Below are positions 31,673 to 39,116 of a stretch of DNA of 53,096 bases, one piece after another. Location of the stretch: positions 1 through 53,096 of the forward strand of contig JAPKZB010000057.1 of NCBI GenBank assembly GCA_026393985.1, read 5' to 3'. A model generated the notes under the pieces. It saw nothing but the letters and a program-made list of their open reading frames with translations, was not told where the DNA came from and ran no database searches. Numbering within the stretch: the first letter of the stretch is position 1; the number at the start of each line of letters is the position of its first letter. Source of the DNA: Acidobacteriota bacterium. GTDB taxonomy: Bacteria; Acidobacteriota; Terriglobia; Bryobacterales; Bryobacteraceae. The position numbers were made by a program, and so were the translations under genes.

Positions 31673-33003
31673 ACCGCCGTCAACTGCTCGGCCTCGCCGC
31701 CGCCGCCCTCCCCGCTCGTCATCTCGCCGCTCAGGAGCGCGCCACCCGCGCAGTCCGCGGTCTGCCTTCCCCCAAAATCAAGGACGTCAGCTTCATCGCC
31801 ACCGCCCCTGGCGGCCTCCGCCTCGGCGTCGTCAAAATCACCACCGACCAGGACGGCCTCTACGGCTACGGCTGCGCCACCTACACCCAGCGCGCCGACC
31901 TCGTCGTCGAAGCCGTCAACCGCTACCTGAAGCCCTTCCTCATCGGCAAGCCCGCCGACCGCATCGACGACACCTGGCAGGCCTGCTACAACTCCTCCTA
32001 TTGGCGTAATGGCCCCGTGCTCAACAACGCCATCTCCGGCGTCGATCAGGCCCTCTGGGACATTAAAGGCCGCCAAGCCGGCATGCCCGTCTATCAGCTC
32101 CTCGGCGGCAAACTCCGCGAAGCCGCCGACTGCTACGGCCACGCCAGTGGCGCCGAAATCCCCGAAGTCATCGACAATGTCCGCAAGTACATGGCCCAGG
32201 GCTTCCGCCACGTCCGCGTACAGGTCGGCATTCCCGGCATGGCCGCATACGGCTCCGGCGGCGCGGTCAATACCAAGGTGCAGGCCCTCCACACCGGCCC
32301 CGTCTACGAACCCGCCGCCTATATCCGCCGCACCCTCAAACTCTTTGAAGCCTGCCGTAAAGAGCTGCCCGAAGAGGTCGAACTCTGCCACGACGTCCAC
32401 GAACGGATCAGCCCCACCCAGGCCCTGCAAATGGCCCGCGATGTTGAAAAGTTCAAGCTCTTCTTCTTTGAAGATCCGCTGAGCCCGGAAGATCTCGCCT
32501 GGTTCCGCATCATGCGCCAGCAGACCTCGACGCCCATCGCCATGGGCGAGCTCTTCAACAGTCCCCACGAATGGAGTCCGCTCGTCGCCGAACGGCTCAT
32601 CGACTACATCCGCGTCCACGTCTCCCAGGCCGGCGGCCTCACCCCCTGCCGCAAAATCGCCATCCTCGGCGAACACTTCGGCGTCAAAACCGCCTGGCAC
32701 GGTCCCGGCGACGTCAGCCCCATCGGCCACGCCGCCAACGTCGCGCTTGACCTCACCAGCTACAACTTTGGCATCCAGGAGTATAGCCCCTTCAGCGAGC
32801 GGCTCCGCGAAATCTTCATCGGCTGCCCGGAGATGAAGGACGGCTACCTCTACGCCAACGAAAAGCCCGGCTGGGGCATCGAAGTCAACGAGGAACTCGC
32901 CAAAAAGTTCCCCTTCGGCGCCAACGAAAGCGGCGAACGCGGCCGCTACAACGGCGGCTGGGGCGAAGTCCGGCGCCGCGACGGCACCATCATCAAGCAG
33001 TAA
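31669..33003 (+). CDS. Enolase-superfamily dehydratase, ManD/RspA-like, with Tat-type leader
   Basis: 444 aa. The leader (NRRQLLGLAAAALPARHLAA) suggests Tat export. The body is a mandelate-racemase-type N-domain plus a TIM barrel. Metal ligands fall at Asp in LCHDVHERISP (about residue 240), Glu in FFFEDPLSPED (about 266) and Glu in PIAMGELFNSP (about 293). The DVHE His, and the His in AWHGPGDVSP, match the catalytic pair of D-mannonate dehydratases. Closest activity is sugar-acid dehydration, but exported members are poorly characterised. Its ATG overlaps the ccmD stop, so it is translationally coupled to cytochrome maturation, an unexpected pairing. It converges on the aminotransferase with an 11-bp overlap. 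Confidence 0.85.
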   Translation: MNRRQLLGLAAAALPARHLAAQERATRAVRGLPSPKIKDVSFIATAPGGLRLGVVKITTDQDGLYGYGCATYTQRADLVVEAVNRYLKPFLIGKPADRIDDTWQACYNSSYWRNGPVLNNAISGVDQALWDIKGRQAGMPVYQLLGGKLREAADCYGHASGAEIPEVIDNVRKYMAQGFRHVRVQVGIPGMAAYGSGGAVNTKVQALHTGPVYEPAAYIRRTLKLFEACRKELPEEVELCHDVHERISPTQALQMARDVEKFKLFFFEDPLSPEDLAWFRIMRQQTSTPIAMGELFNSPHEWSPLVAERLIDYIRVHVSQAGGLTPCRKIAILGEHFGVKTAWHGPGDVSPIGHAANVALDLTSYNFGIQEYSPFSERLREIFIGCPEMKDGYLYANEKPGWGIEVNEELAKKFPFGANESGERGRYNGGWGEVRRRDGTIIKQ

Positions 33004-34045
33004 TCCGCCGCATCCCCTCGGCAAACGTACCTGGTTCGGTGAGCAAACTCACTACCAGGTACGGCCCGCCGTCCAGATCAAAAAAGTAGCCCGGCTGCGT
33101 CAACACCCGCCGCTCTTCGAGCAGATACCCCGCCCACTCCTCATCCGTCCGCTCCCCCGGCATCCGGAGTATCGCGCACCACCCGCCCTCTACCCGCAGC
33201 GCCTCCCGCACCCGCGCCAAATTCTCCCGCACCCGCTCCAAGATCGCCCCGTGCACGCTCGCCCGCAGCAACCCCGGCAGCGCCCACTGCACCGGCGTCG
33301 AAACGGATAGATAGGTGTCCGCAATCAACTCCAGCCGCTCCCGCGCCTCCTCCGCCCCGGGCCCGGAGACGTGAATCCACCCGGCCTTCATCTGCGGCAG
33401 CCCCGCCGCTTTCGACAGCCCATCGAGTACGAACGTCAGCACCCGTCCGTTCCCGCCCAGCGTCGGCAACACCCCCTCGACATGCGCATACGAGGCAAAC
33501 ACCTCGTCCGAGATCAGCGGCAACCCGTATTCCGCCAACCGCCCGAGCTCCTCCGCCCGGACATAAGACCCCGTCGGGTTGTTCGGATGTACCACCAGAA
33601 TCGCCTTCGTCCGCGGCGTCAACTCCCGCTCGAGCGCCGCGAAGTCGATAAACCATCCCTCGGCGTACCGCAGCGGATACTGCTTCACCCGCACACCCTC
33701 CAAACCCGCCAGATATTCAAACAACGGATACGAAGGCCGCGGCGCCAGCACCTCATCGCCCGGGTCGCACAGCAGCTTAAACAGCCACGCATAGCTCTCG
33801 CTCGTCGAAGCCGTCAAAAAGTCCGCCCCCACCGCCGCCCGCGCCGCGGCCATCCCGCGCGGGTCCGGGTCGTACACCAGCATCTCCGGCCGCGCAAACG
33901 CCGCCAGAATCTCGCGCTCCGGATAAACGAGGCCCACCCGCGTCGGGTTCGATACCGTCAGGTCCAGATACTGCCCCCGCAGCGCCGCCGCGCGTTCGGA
34001 GAGAGTATTCGAGGGCGTGCCCCACGGCAGCCGGGAAGAGAACAT
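32993..34045 (-). CDS. PLP-dependent aminotransferase, class I/II
   Basis: About 350 aa. ASTSESYAWLFKLLCDPGDEVL is the cofactor-phosphate region, VVHPNNPTGSYV the conserved Asn loop, and LISDEVFASYAH carries the Asp that pairs with the pyridine nitrogen. The Schiff-base lysine is in LDGLSKAAGLPQMKAGW, near residue 212. The substrate cannot be assigned. ATG 34045 was preferred to 34057 because it leaves room for the divergent promoter. It lies head to head with the S51 peptidase, 18 bp between start codons. Confidence 0.88.
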   Translation of the reverse strand: MFSSRLPWGTPSNTLSERAAALRGQYLDLTVSNPTRVGLVYPEREILAAFARPEMLVYDPDPRGMAAARAAVGADFLTASTSESYAWLFKLLCDPGDEVLAPRPSYPLFEYLAGLEGVRVKQYPLRYAEGWFIDFAALERELTPRTKAILVVHPNNPTGSYVRAEELGRLAEYGLPLISDEVFASYAHVEGVLPTLGGNGRVLTFVLDGLSKAAGLPQMKAGWIHVSGPGAEEARERLELIADTYLSVSTPVQWALPGLLRASVHGAILERVRENLARVREALRVEGGWCAILRMPGERTDEEWAGYLLEERRVLTQPGYFFDLDGGPYLVVSLLTEPGTFAEGMRRITA

Positions 34046-34051
34046 GCCTGT

Positions 34052-34058
34052 TATCATC
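34052..34058. promoter_or_regulatory. Putative shared -10 element, aminotransferase / S51 peptidase
   Basis: Plus-strand TATCAT (34052-34057) ends 6 nt before ATG 34064. Minus-strand GATGAT (34058-34053) ends 7 nt before ATG 34045. The hexamers overlap by five bases. No Shine-Dalgarno precedes either ATG. Confidence 0.45.
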
Positions 34059-34063
34059 GCACT

Positions 34064-34894
34064 ATGCGCCTACTCGGCCTCCTCCTGTGCGCTAGCCTCC
34101 TCCCCGCCCAACCCGTCACCAACGCCGCCGTCCACAGCCCCGGCTCCGGTCCCGCCCAAGGTCATCTGATCGTCATCGGCGGCGGCGCCCTCGGCGACGA
34201 TATCCTCCACCGCTTTGCCGACCTCGCCGGGGGACTCGCCGCCCCCATCGTCGTGATCCCCACCGCCGGCGAACAACTCCGGCCCCTTACTACCCACCCA
34301 CTCCACCGCCACGGCTTCTCGAACCTCGTCCAACTCCACACCAAAGACCGCGCCGAAGCCGACTCCGACGCCTTCCTCGCCCCCCTCCGCGCCGCCCGCG
34401 GCGTCTTCATCGACGGCGGCCGCCAGTGGCGCCTCGTCGACAGCTACCTCGGCACCAAAACCCAGCGCGAACTCGAAAACCTCCTCGCCCGCGGCGGCGT
34501 CATTGCCGGCACCAGCGCCGGCGCCACGATCCAGGGCAGCTACCTCGTCCGCGGCGCCCGCGAAGGCAACACCATCATGATGGCCAAAGGCTACGAAGAG
34601 GGCTTCGGCTTCCTCCGCAACGTCGCGATTGACCAGCACCTCATCGCCCGCCATCGCGAAAACGACCTGCTCCCCGTCATAGCCCTCAAGCCCGAACTCC
34701 TCGGCATCGGCATCGACGAAGGCACGGCGATCGTCGTCTCCGGCAACCGCTTCGAAGTCATCGGCGCAAGCAAAGTCGCCATCTACGACACCAACTACGG
34801 CGTCGGCCCCGACGGGAAATCCTACTACTGGCTCCTCCCTGGCGACTGCTTCACCCTCACGGTCAGAACCAAACAATCCTGCCCGTCGAAGTAA
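34064..34894 (+). CDS. Exported S51 / cyanophycinase-like peptidase
   Basis: 276 aa. A short signal peptide (MRLLGLLLCASLLPAQPV) is followed by HLIVIGGGALGDDILHRF, the start of the class I glutamine-amidotransferase-like fold. The nucleophile serine is in VIAGTSAGATIQG (about residue 150), the G-x-S-A-G elbow of peptidase family S51. FIDGGRQWRLVDSY and AIDQHLIARHREND supply the expected Gln/Arg and His regions, and GIGIDEGTAIVV closes the fold. Family members hydrolyse cyanophycin or Asp-containing dipeptides. Export points to scavenging of an external peptide-like polymer. The substrate is uncertain. Confidence 0.88.
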   Translation: MRLLGLLLCASLLPAQPVTNAAVHSPGSGPAQGHLIVIGGGALGDDILHRFADLAGGLAAPIVVIPTAGEQLRPLTTHPLHRHGFSNLVQLHTKDRAEADSDAFLAPLRAARGVFIDGGRQWRLVDSYLGTKTQRELENLLARGGVIAGTSAGATIQGSYLVRGAREGNTIMMAKGYEEGFGFLRNVAIDQHLIARHRENDLLPVIALKPELLGIGIDEGTAIVVSGNRFEVIGASKVAIYDTNYGVGPDGKSYYWLLPGDCFTLTVRTKQSCPSK

Positions 34895-34900
34895 AACGTC

Positions 34901-34933
34901 CCGGGGCAGGGAAGCGCCGCGCGGCGTCCCCGG
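34901..34933. terminator. Possible bidirectional hairpin between convergent genes
   Basis: In the 42 bp between the S51 peptidase and the glycosyltransferase operon, CCGGGG (34901-34906) pairs with CCCCGG (34928-34933), enclosing a second palindrome GCCGCGCGGC. There is no T-run on either side, so it may simply be a stable GC hairpin that blocks read-through. Confidence 0.35.
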
Positions 34934-34936
34934 CCA

Positions 34937-35707
34937 TTACGGCAACAGCGCCGCAATCGTCCGCGCCGCCAGTTCCGTCCCGTCCCCCGGCTCCCGGAAA
35001 AAACCCCGCAACCGCCCAGCCTGATCATCGTAGCGCCGCACAAAAGCCACCGCCGTGTGATTCTCCCGGCCCAGCATGTCGGCCATGATGTTGTATCCCG
35101 CCCCGCTGTACACATGCGCCGCCCGGCCCAGCAGATTGCACGCCGGATAGTAGTTCAAGCGCACCACCGCCCGCGGCTCCGGCGCCATCGCCGCCAGTTG
35201 CGCCACCTCCGCCTCCGGTCCCGCGTGCACCACCACATGCAGCCCCTCCCGCTCCAACTCCGCCGGCGCCGGCGTCGGCACCCGCCCCGGCGCCAGGCGT
35301 ATCGGCCCCGGCAATCGCACCGTCCCCGCCGGCAGCCCCGCCTCCTGCTCCGCCTCGAGCGGCTCGGCCTGAATCACCGCGTCAAACCCCTCCACCGCCA
35401 CCGGCCGCAGCAACCGCCGCGCTACGTGTACCATCGCCCGCGCCCGTGGCCGCTCCCCCCGCAACCCCTGCGCAAACGTGTCCATCACCAACACCGCCGG
35501 CCTGCTCCGCGCCACGTAGCTCTCCACCTCCTCCGGACTCATCCCCACCACCGGACACCGCGCCAAACCCGCCAAACCCCGCGCAAACGGCGAATTCGAA
35601 AGCAGGCGCGCCTCCCAACCCGCATCCCGCAGCGCCAGGCACACCGCCAACCCCCGGTTCAAATGCCCTAGCCCCGACCCCGGTGCATAGTACGCAATCC
35701 AACTCAC
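34937..35707 (-). CDS. GT-B glycosyltransferase (GT28/MurG-like)
   Basis: 256 aa, GTG start overlapping the upstream stop as GTGA. The N-terminal IAYYAPGSGLGHLNRGLAV is the Gly-rich loop of GT28/MurG-like enzymes. Near the end, AAHVYSGAGYNIMADMLGRE followed by TAVAFVRRYDDQ corresponds to the nucleotide-sugar binding loop that reads GGxxxxxE in MurG-like proteins. It is shorter than a typical 350-aa member, so the linker region is reduced. It is the last gene of a six-gene minus-strand operon with two GT4 enzymes. Sugar and acceptor are unknown. Confidence 0.7.
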   Translation of the reverse strand: MSWIAYYAPGSGLGHLNRGLAVCLALRDAGWEARLLSNSPFARGLAGLARCPVVGMSPEEVESYVARSRPAVLVMDTFAQGLRGERPRARAMVHVARRLLRPVAVEGFDAVIQAEPLEAEQEAGLPAGTVRLPGPIRLAPGRVPTPAPAELEREGLHVVVHAGPEAEVAQLAAMAPEPRAVVRLNYYPACNLLGRAAHVYSGAGYNIMADMLGRENHTAVAFVRRYDDQAGRLRGFFREPGDGTELAARTIAALLP

Positions 35708-36795
35708 CCCTGCGCCCGCCGCAGCAAATCGAGCAGCGTCTCCCGCTCCCGCTCCAGCGAAAACGTCTCCCGTACGTACCGCTCGGCCGTCGCCGACAGC
35801 TCCGGCCAGTCCTCATGCGCAAGCGCCCGCTCCGTCGCCTCCCCGGCCGCTTCCCGGTCCCCGGCCGGAAACACAAACCCGGCCTCCCCCAGCGGAATCG
35901 CCGCGTCGGAGAGGATCGGCGCCACCCCGCAAGCCATCGCCTCCAGCAACACGTTCGGCATCCCCTCAAACAGCGACGGAATCGCCACGAAATCGCACGC
36001 CCGATACAGCCCCGGCAGCTCCTCGGGCCCGGCAAACGGCAGCCGCAGGCTCCGCGGCGCAATCGCCGGGTCTTCAAGGATCATCGCCGTCGCCAAATCC
36101 ACCGTCCCCACCACCAGCAGCCGGATCCGGTCGAGCAGCCCCCGGTCCCGGATCGCTTCGAGCCACCACGGAATCCGCTTCTTCGCCCTTAACTCGCCAA
36201 ACAGCCCAATCACCTTCGCCCCATCCGCCCTTAACAGCCCGCGAATCTCCTCCCGCCGCCGCAGATCCCCCGGCAGCAGCGCCCACCGCGCCACGTCCAC
36301 CGCGTTCGGCGTCCACTCTACCACCTTGTCCGGATACAGCCGCCGGATCCGGTCCACCTTCTGCGGCGTCACCGCCCCAATCGCCGACGCCCGCGCCAAC
36401 GCCTCCCGCAACCATCCGCTCCGCGCCGGATGAAACCAGTCCCGGTCCAGATCGTTCCCCCGTACCAGCACCACGCTCGGGCAGCCCAGCCACGCCCCCA
36501 GCGTCACCGCGTAATAGCCCGCCACCGATGCTCCAAAGCCCACCACCCCCGTATAGGGCGGCTGCAACTGCGTCAGCAGCAGATTCGCCGCCAGCCCGTC
36601 CTCCTGGTCTGGCGCAACGTACCGGTCACAACCGTTGTCCCGCGCCTCCGTCTCGCCGGCCGCCGCGCCCAGCACCACCACCTCCACCCACCGCCCCGAC
36701 CGCCGCAGCTCCCGTACCTGCCGCGCGCAGCTTGTCGCCATCCCCCCGCGCCGCGGCGGATAGTGCTCCGTAATCCACAGCAGCCGCTCCCTCAC
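35704..36795 (-). CDS. Family 4 glycosyltransferase (operon 1, second)
   Basis: About 363 aa. The N-domain opens LLWITEHYPPRRGGMATSCA, with the Gly-rich donor-side loop. The C-domain has VIGLFGELRAKKRIPWWLEA and the E-x7-E motif SLFEGMPNVLLEAMACG that binds the nucleotide sugar. GTG 36795 was chosen because it overlaps the preceding stop as GTGA; the ATG at 36822 lies inside that gene. The gene belongs to a six-gene operon, presumably assembling or decorating a surface glycan. Donor and acceptor cannot be inferred. Confidence 0.88.
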   Translation of the reverse strand: MRERLLWITEHYPPRRGGMATSCARQVRELRRSGRWVEVVVLGAAAGETEARDNGCDRYVAPDQEDGLAANLLLTQLQPPYTGVVGFGASVAGYYAVTLGAWLGCPSVVLVRGNDLDRDWFHPARSGWLREALARASAIGAVTPQKVDRIRRLYPDKVVEWTPNAVDVARWALLPGDLRRREEIRGLLRADGAKVIGLFGELRAKKRIPWWLEAIRDRGLLDRIRLLVVGTVDLATAMILEDPAIAPRSLRLPFAGPEELPGLYRACDFVAIPSLFEGMPNVLLEAMACGVAPILSDAAIPLGEAGFVFPAGDREAAGEATERALAHEDWPELSATAERYVRETFSLERERETLLDLLRRAQG

Positions 36796-37094
36796 GTCTC
36801 GAACTCGTCGTACGGCTCCCACCGCTCGCGCTCCACCGACTCCCGGTCCCGGTCCGTAAAGTATCGCTCCCCGCCGTACTGCGTGTAGTACTTCGACCGT
36901 GCTGATTCGAGCTCGGTCTCCTCGTTCTGCTCATAGCCCGGGTTCGCGCTCGCGCACCGCGGGCACGCCGTTCCGTTCGGCCCCGCCACCGAGTGCGCCA
37001 TGCACACCGCCCGCCCGCACATGCCGCAGGCCCCCGCCGCCGGCATCTCGCACGGCTGCGGCGCCAAAAGCCCCGTCTGCCAGCTGCACCTCAT
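36792..37094 (-). CDS. Small Cys-rich, probably zinc-binding protein
   Basis: 100 aa from ATG 37094, which overlaps the upstream stop as ATGA. Cysteines occur as ACGMCGRAVCMAHS and ACPRCAS, with another at residue 3. This resembles a B-box or zinc-ribbon arrangement (C-x2-C, C-x3-H, C-x2-C). The C-terminal half is acidic and rich in Tyr and Arg (SARSKYYTQYGGERYFTDRD). I do not recognise the family. Cotranslation with a membrane protein on one side and a glycosyltransferase on the other suggests an adaptor or regulatory part in the same pathway. Confidence 0.72.
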   Translation of the reverse strand: MRCSWQTGLLAPQPCEMPAAGACGMCGRAVCMAHSVAGPNGTACPRCASANPGYEQNEETELESARSKYYTQYGGERYFTDRDRESVERERWEPYDEFET

Positions 37095-37963
37095 CGCGCC
37101 GCTACCTCCCGCATCGCACAAAGCCGGTACATCAGGCCCACCGCGTCCGCCCCGGTAGGGTTCTCCTTCGGCCGTCCCTCGTGCGGCTTATACAAAAACC
37201 AGCGCTCCAGCACCGCCACCTCCTGCCCCTTCTTGTTCGCCACGCGCAGCCGCTCCCACTCGGCGTCCACCTGCGGCCTCGCCTTCCACCGCACCGGCGC
37301 CGGCGGCAACAGCGTCGCCGTCAGCCGGCAAAGCTTCTTATACCGGACCTTCACCTTCGTCTTCCCGCGCAAGCTCCGCTTCGTCCGCCGCACCTCCATC
37401 ACCTGATCCACCTGTCGCAGCGTCAGCCGGCAGCCATCGCGCAGTTGAAACCGCACGGAGCACCACGGGTCGGTAAATACATACTGTTCTCGCGCGAGGA
37501 AAGCCCCCGCCGGCAGTTTTTGCTTCTGCCCCCGCTTGGCCTTCGTCGGCCCCGTCAGGTCCACATTCACCCGGATCTGCTCCGCCGGGTCCAGATCCTG
37601 CCGGATCTGCAGGAACATCTGCTGCAGCATCAACAGCGCCCGCTCTGGCAGCGCCATCTTCGACGCCTGCAACCACCGCCAAACCGTCGCCCCCACCAAC
37701 AGCGCTTCCAGCGCCGCTACGGCCAGCAGCAGCAGACCGTCCTCCTCGGCGATCATCACCACGGCGGCAATAAAGCCCACCACCGCCGCCACAATCGTCC
37801 CAATCATTACCTTCAGCCGGAACGCCACCCGCGCATCGAGCACCACGTCATAGGCCAGCAACTCCTGCAGTAACCGCTCGAGCGCCGGACCGTCCCAACT
37901 GCCGCGGATGGCCTGCCTGTCGGCTGCGGCCCGGGCCGCCGGCGAAAGATCTGTAGGTTTCAT
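37091..37963 (-). CDS. Membrane protein of unknown function
   Basis: 290 aa. After a helical N-terminus (ALERLLQELLAYDVVLDARV), two adjacent helices (VMIGTIVAAVVGFIAAVVMI and LLLLAVAALEALLVGATVW) form a membrane hairpin. A basic soluble C-terminal domain of about 180 residues follows, with KAKRGQKQKLPAGAFLAREQ and RRTKRSLRGKTKVKVRYKK. No signal peptide or catalytic motif is seen. It starts 19 nt after the GT4 stop and its own stop overlaps the Cys-rich gene start. Function unknown; the domain could bind nucleic acid or anionic lipid, but that is speculation. Confidence 0.75.
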   Translation of the reverse strand: MKPTDLSPAARAAADRQAIRGSWDGPALERLLQELLAYDVVLDARVAFRLKVMIGTIVAAVVGFIAAVVMIAEEDGLLLLAVAALEALLVGATVWRWLQASKMALPERALLMLQQMFLQIRQDLDPAEQIRVNVDLTGPTKAKRGQKQKLPAGAFLAREQYVFTDPWCSVRFQLRDGCRLTLRQVDQVMEVRRTKRSLRGKTKVKVRYKKLCRLTATLLPPAPVRWKARPQVDAEWERLRVANKKGQEVAVLERWFLYKPHEGRPKENPTGADAVGLMYRLCAMREVAAR

Positions 37964-37982
37964 ACCGTCTCGACAGCTTAAA

Positions 37983-39116
37983 TCAGGAAGACGTAATCTT
38001 CAACGCTTTTTCCAATACCCGCCGGAACACCGTCTGCAGCTCCCCGTGCACCCGCCCGTAGCCAAACTCACTCTCCGCCCGCCGCTGCGCCCCCGCCCCG
38101 TATCGCGGTGCCTCCCGCAGCATATGGTCGATCGCCAGCATCCACGCCCGGCCGTCCCCCGGCTCCACCAGCACCCCCTCCTCCCCATCCGTCATCCACT
38201 CCCGCACCGCCTCGAGGTTCGACGCCGCCACCGGCACCCCCGCCGCCATGCTCTCAATCATCTTCACCGGGCAGCACCCCTGCACCGTATTCCGCGCCGT
38301 CTCCCGCAGCGGCGCCACCGTGAATTCCAGCCGCCGCAGCACCGCCGGCAGCGCCGTATGCGCCACCGGCCCCAGAAAATGCACCCCCGCCGGATGCCGC
38401 CGCGGCGCCCGCGTCTCGCTGATCACCGCCATCCGCACCCCCGGCACATCCGGCGCCAGCCGCCCGAACGCCTCCATCGCCACCTCCACCCCCTGCCACG
38501 GCTGCAGTCCGCCGATATATCCAAACCACCGTCCCTCCTCCAGCTCCGGCAGCGGACACGGCCCCGTTTCCCCGGCGAAAAACCACGGCGCCGCCGCGTT
38601 CGGAATCACCGTCACCCCACCCCGCCCCAACGCCCGCGCCGTCACCCCCGAAACGCACAAAATCTCATCGGCCTCCCGCAGACAAAACCGCTCGAGATCG
38701 CCAATCTTCGCCCCCAGCGCCGCGTTCCCCGCAAACCCCGGCCGCCGGTACCCTAACTCCCAGCTCGGCAGCGCATTCACCTCAAAAATCGCCCCCGCTT
38801 CCCTGCAAACCCGCCGCAGCGGCGCCCCGCCCCACGGGTCCCGGTACACCACCAGCTCTGCCCCCGCCCGCGCATGACCCTCCACAAACCGCGCAAACGC
38901 CGTCGCCCGCCCAAGCAGGTCGGGATACTCCCCGGGCAGCCGGAAGATGGCGATCCCATCCTCCTCCTGCCGGTCCGGCAGCCCCGGCCCACCCAGGCAC
39001 AGCACCGTCACCCGGTCGCACACGCCCCGCAGCGCCGTCACCATCGAGGCCATATGGCTCGACGAGCCCTTGCCCCGCGGAAACACGTCAAACGCCGCGT
39101 AGATCGCCCGCCTCAC
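37983..39116 (-). CDS. Family 4 glycosyltransferase (operon 1, first)
   Basis: About 377 aa. GTG 39116 overlaps the stop of the quinoprotein gene as GTGA; the open frame continues far upstream only as an antisense-free shadow of that gene. The N-domain opens AIYAAFDVFPRGKGSSSHMA, typical of GT4 donors. The C-domain includes FGYIGGLQPWQGVEVAMEAF, and the nucleotide-sugar binding region CCPVKMIESMAAGVPVAASN. It is the first glycosyltransferase of the operon. Biological target unknown. Confidence 0.87.
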   Translation of the reverse strand: MRRAIYAAFDVFPRGKGSSSHMASMVTALRGVCDRVTVLCLGGPGLPDRQEEDGIAIFRLPGEYPDLLGRATAFARFVEGHARAGAELVVYRDPWGGAPLRRVCREAGAIFEVNALPSWELGYRRPGFAGNAALGAKIGDLERFCLREADEILCVSGVTARALGRGGVTVIPNAAAPWFFAGETGPCPLPELEEGRWFGYIGGLQPWQGVEVAMEAFGRLAPDVPGVRMAVISETRAPRRHPAGVHFLGPVAHTALPAVLRRLEFTVAPLRETARNTVQGCCPVKMIESMAAGVPVAASNLEAVREWMTDGEEGVLVEPGDGRAWMLAIDHMLREAPRYGAGAQRRAESEFGYGRVHGELQTVFRRVLEKALKITSS

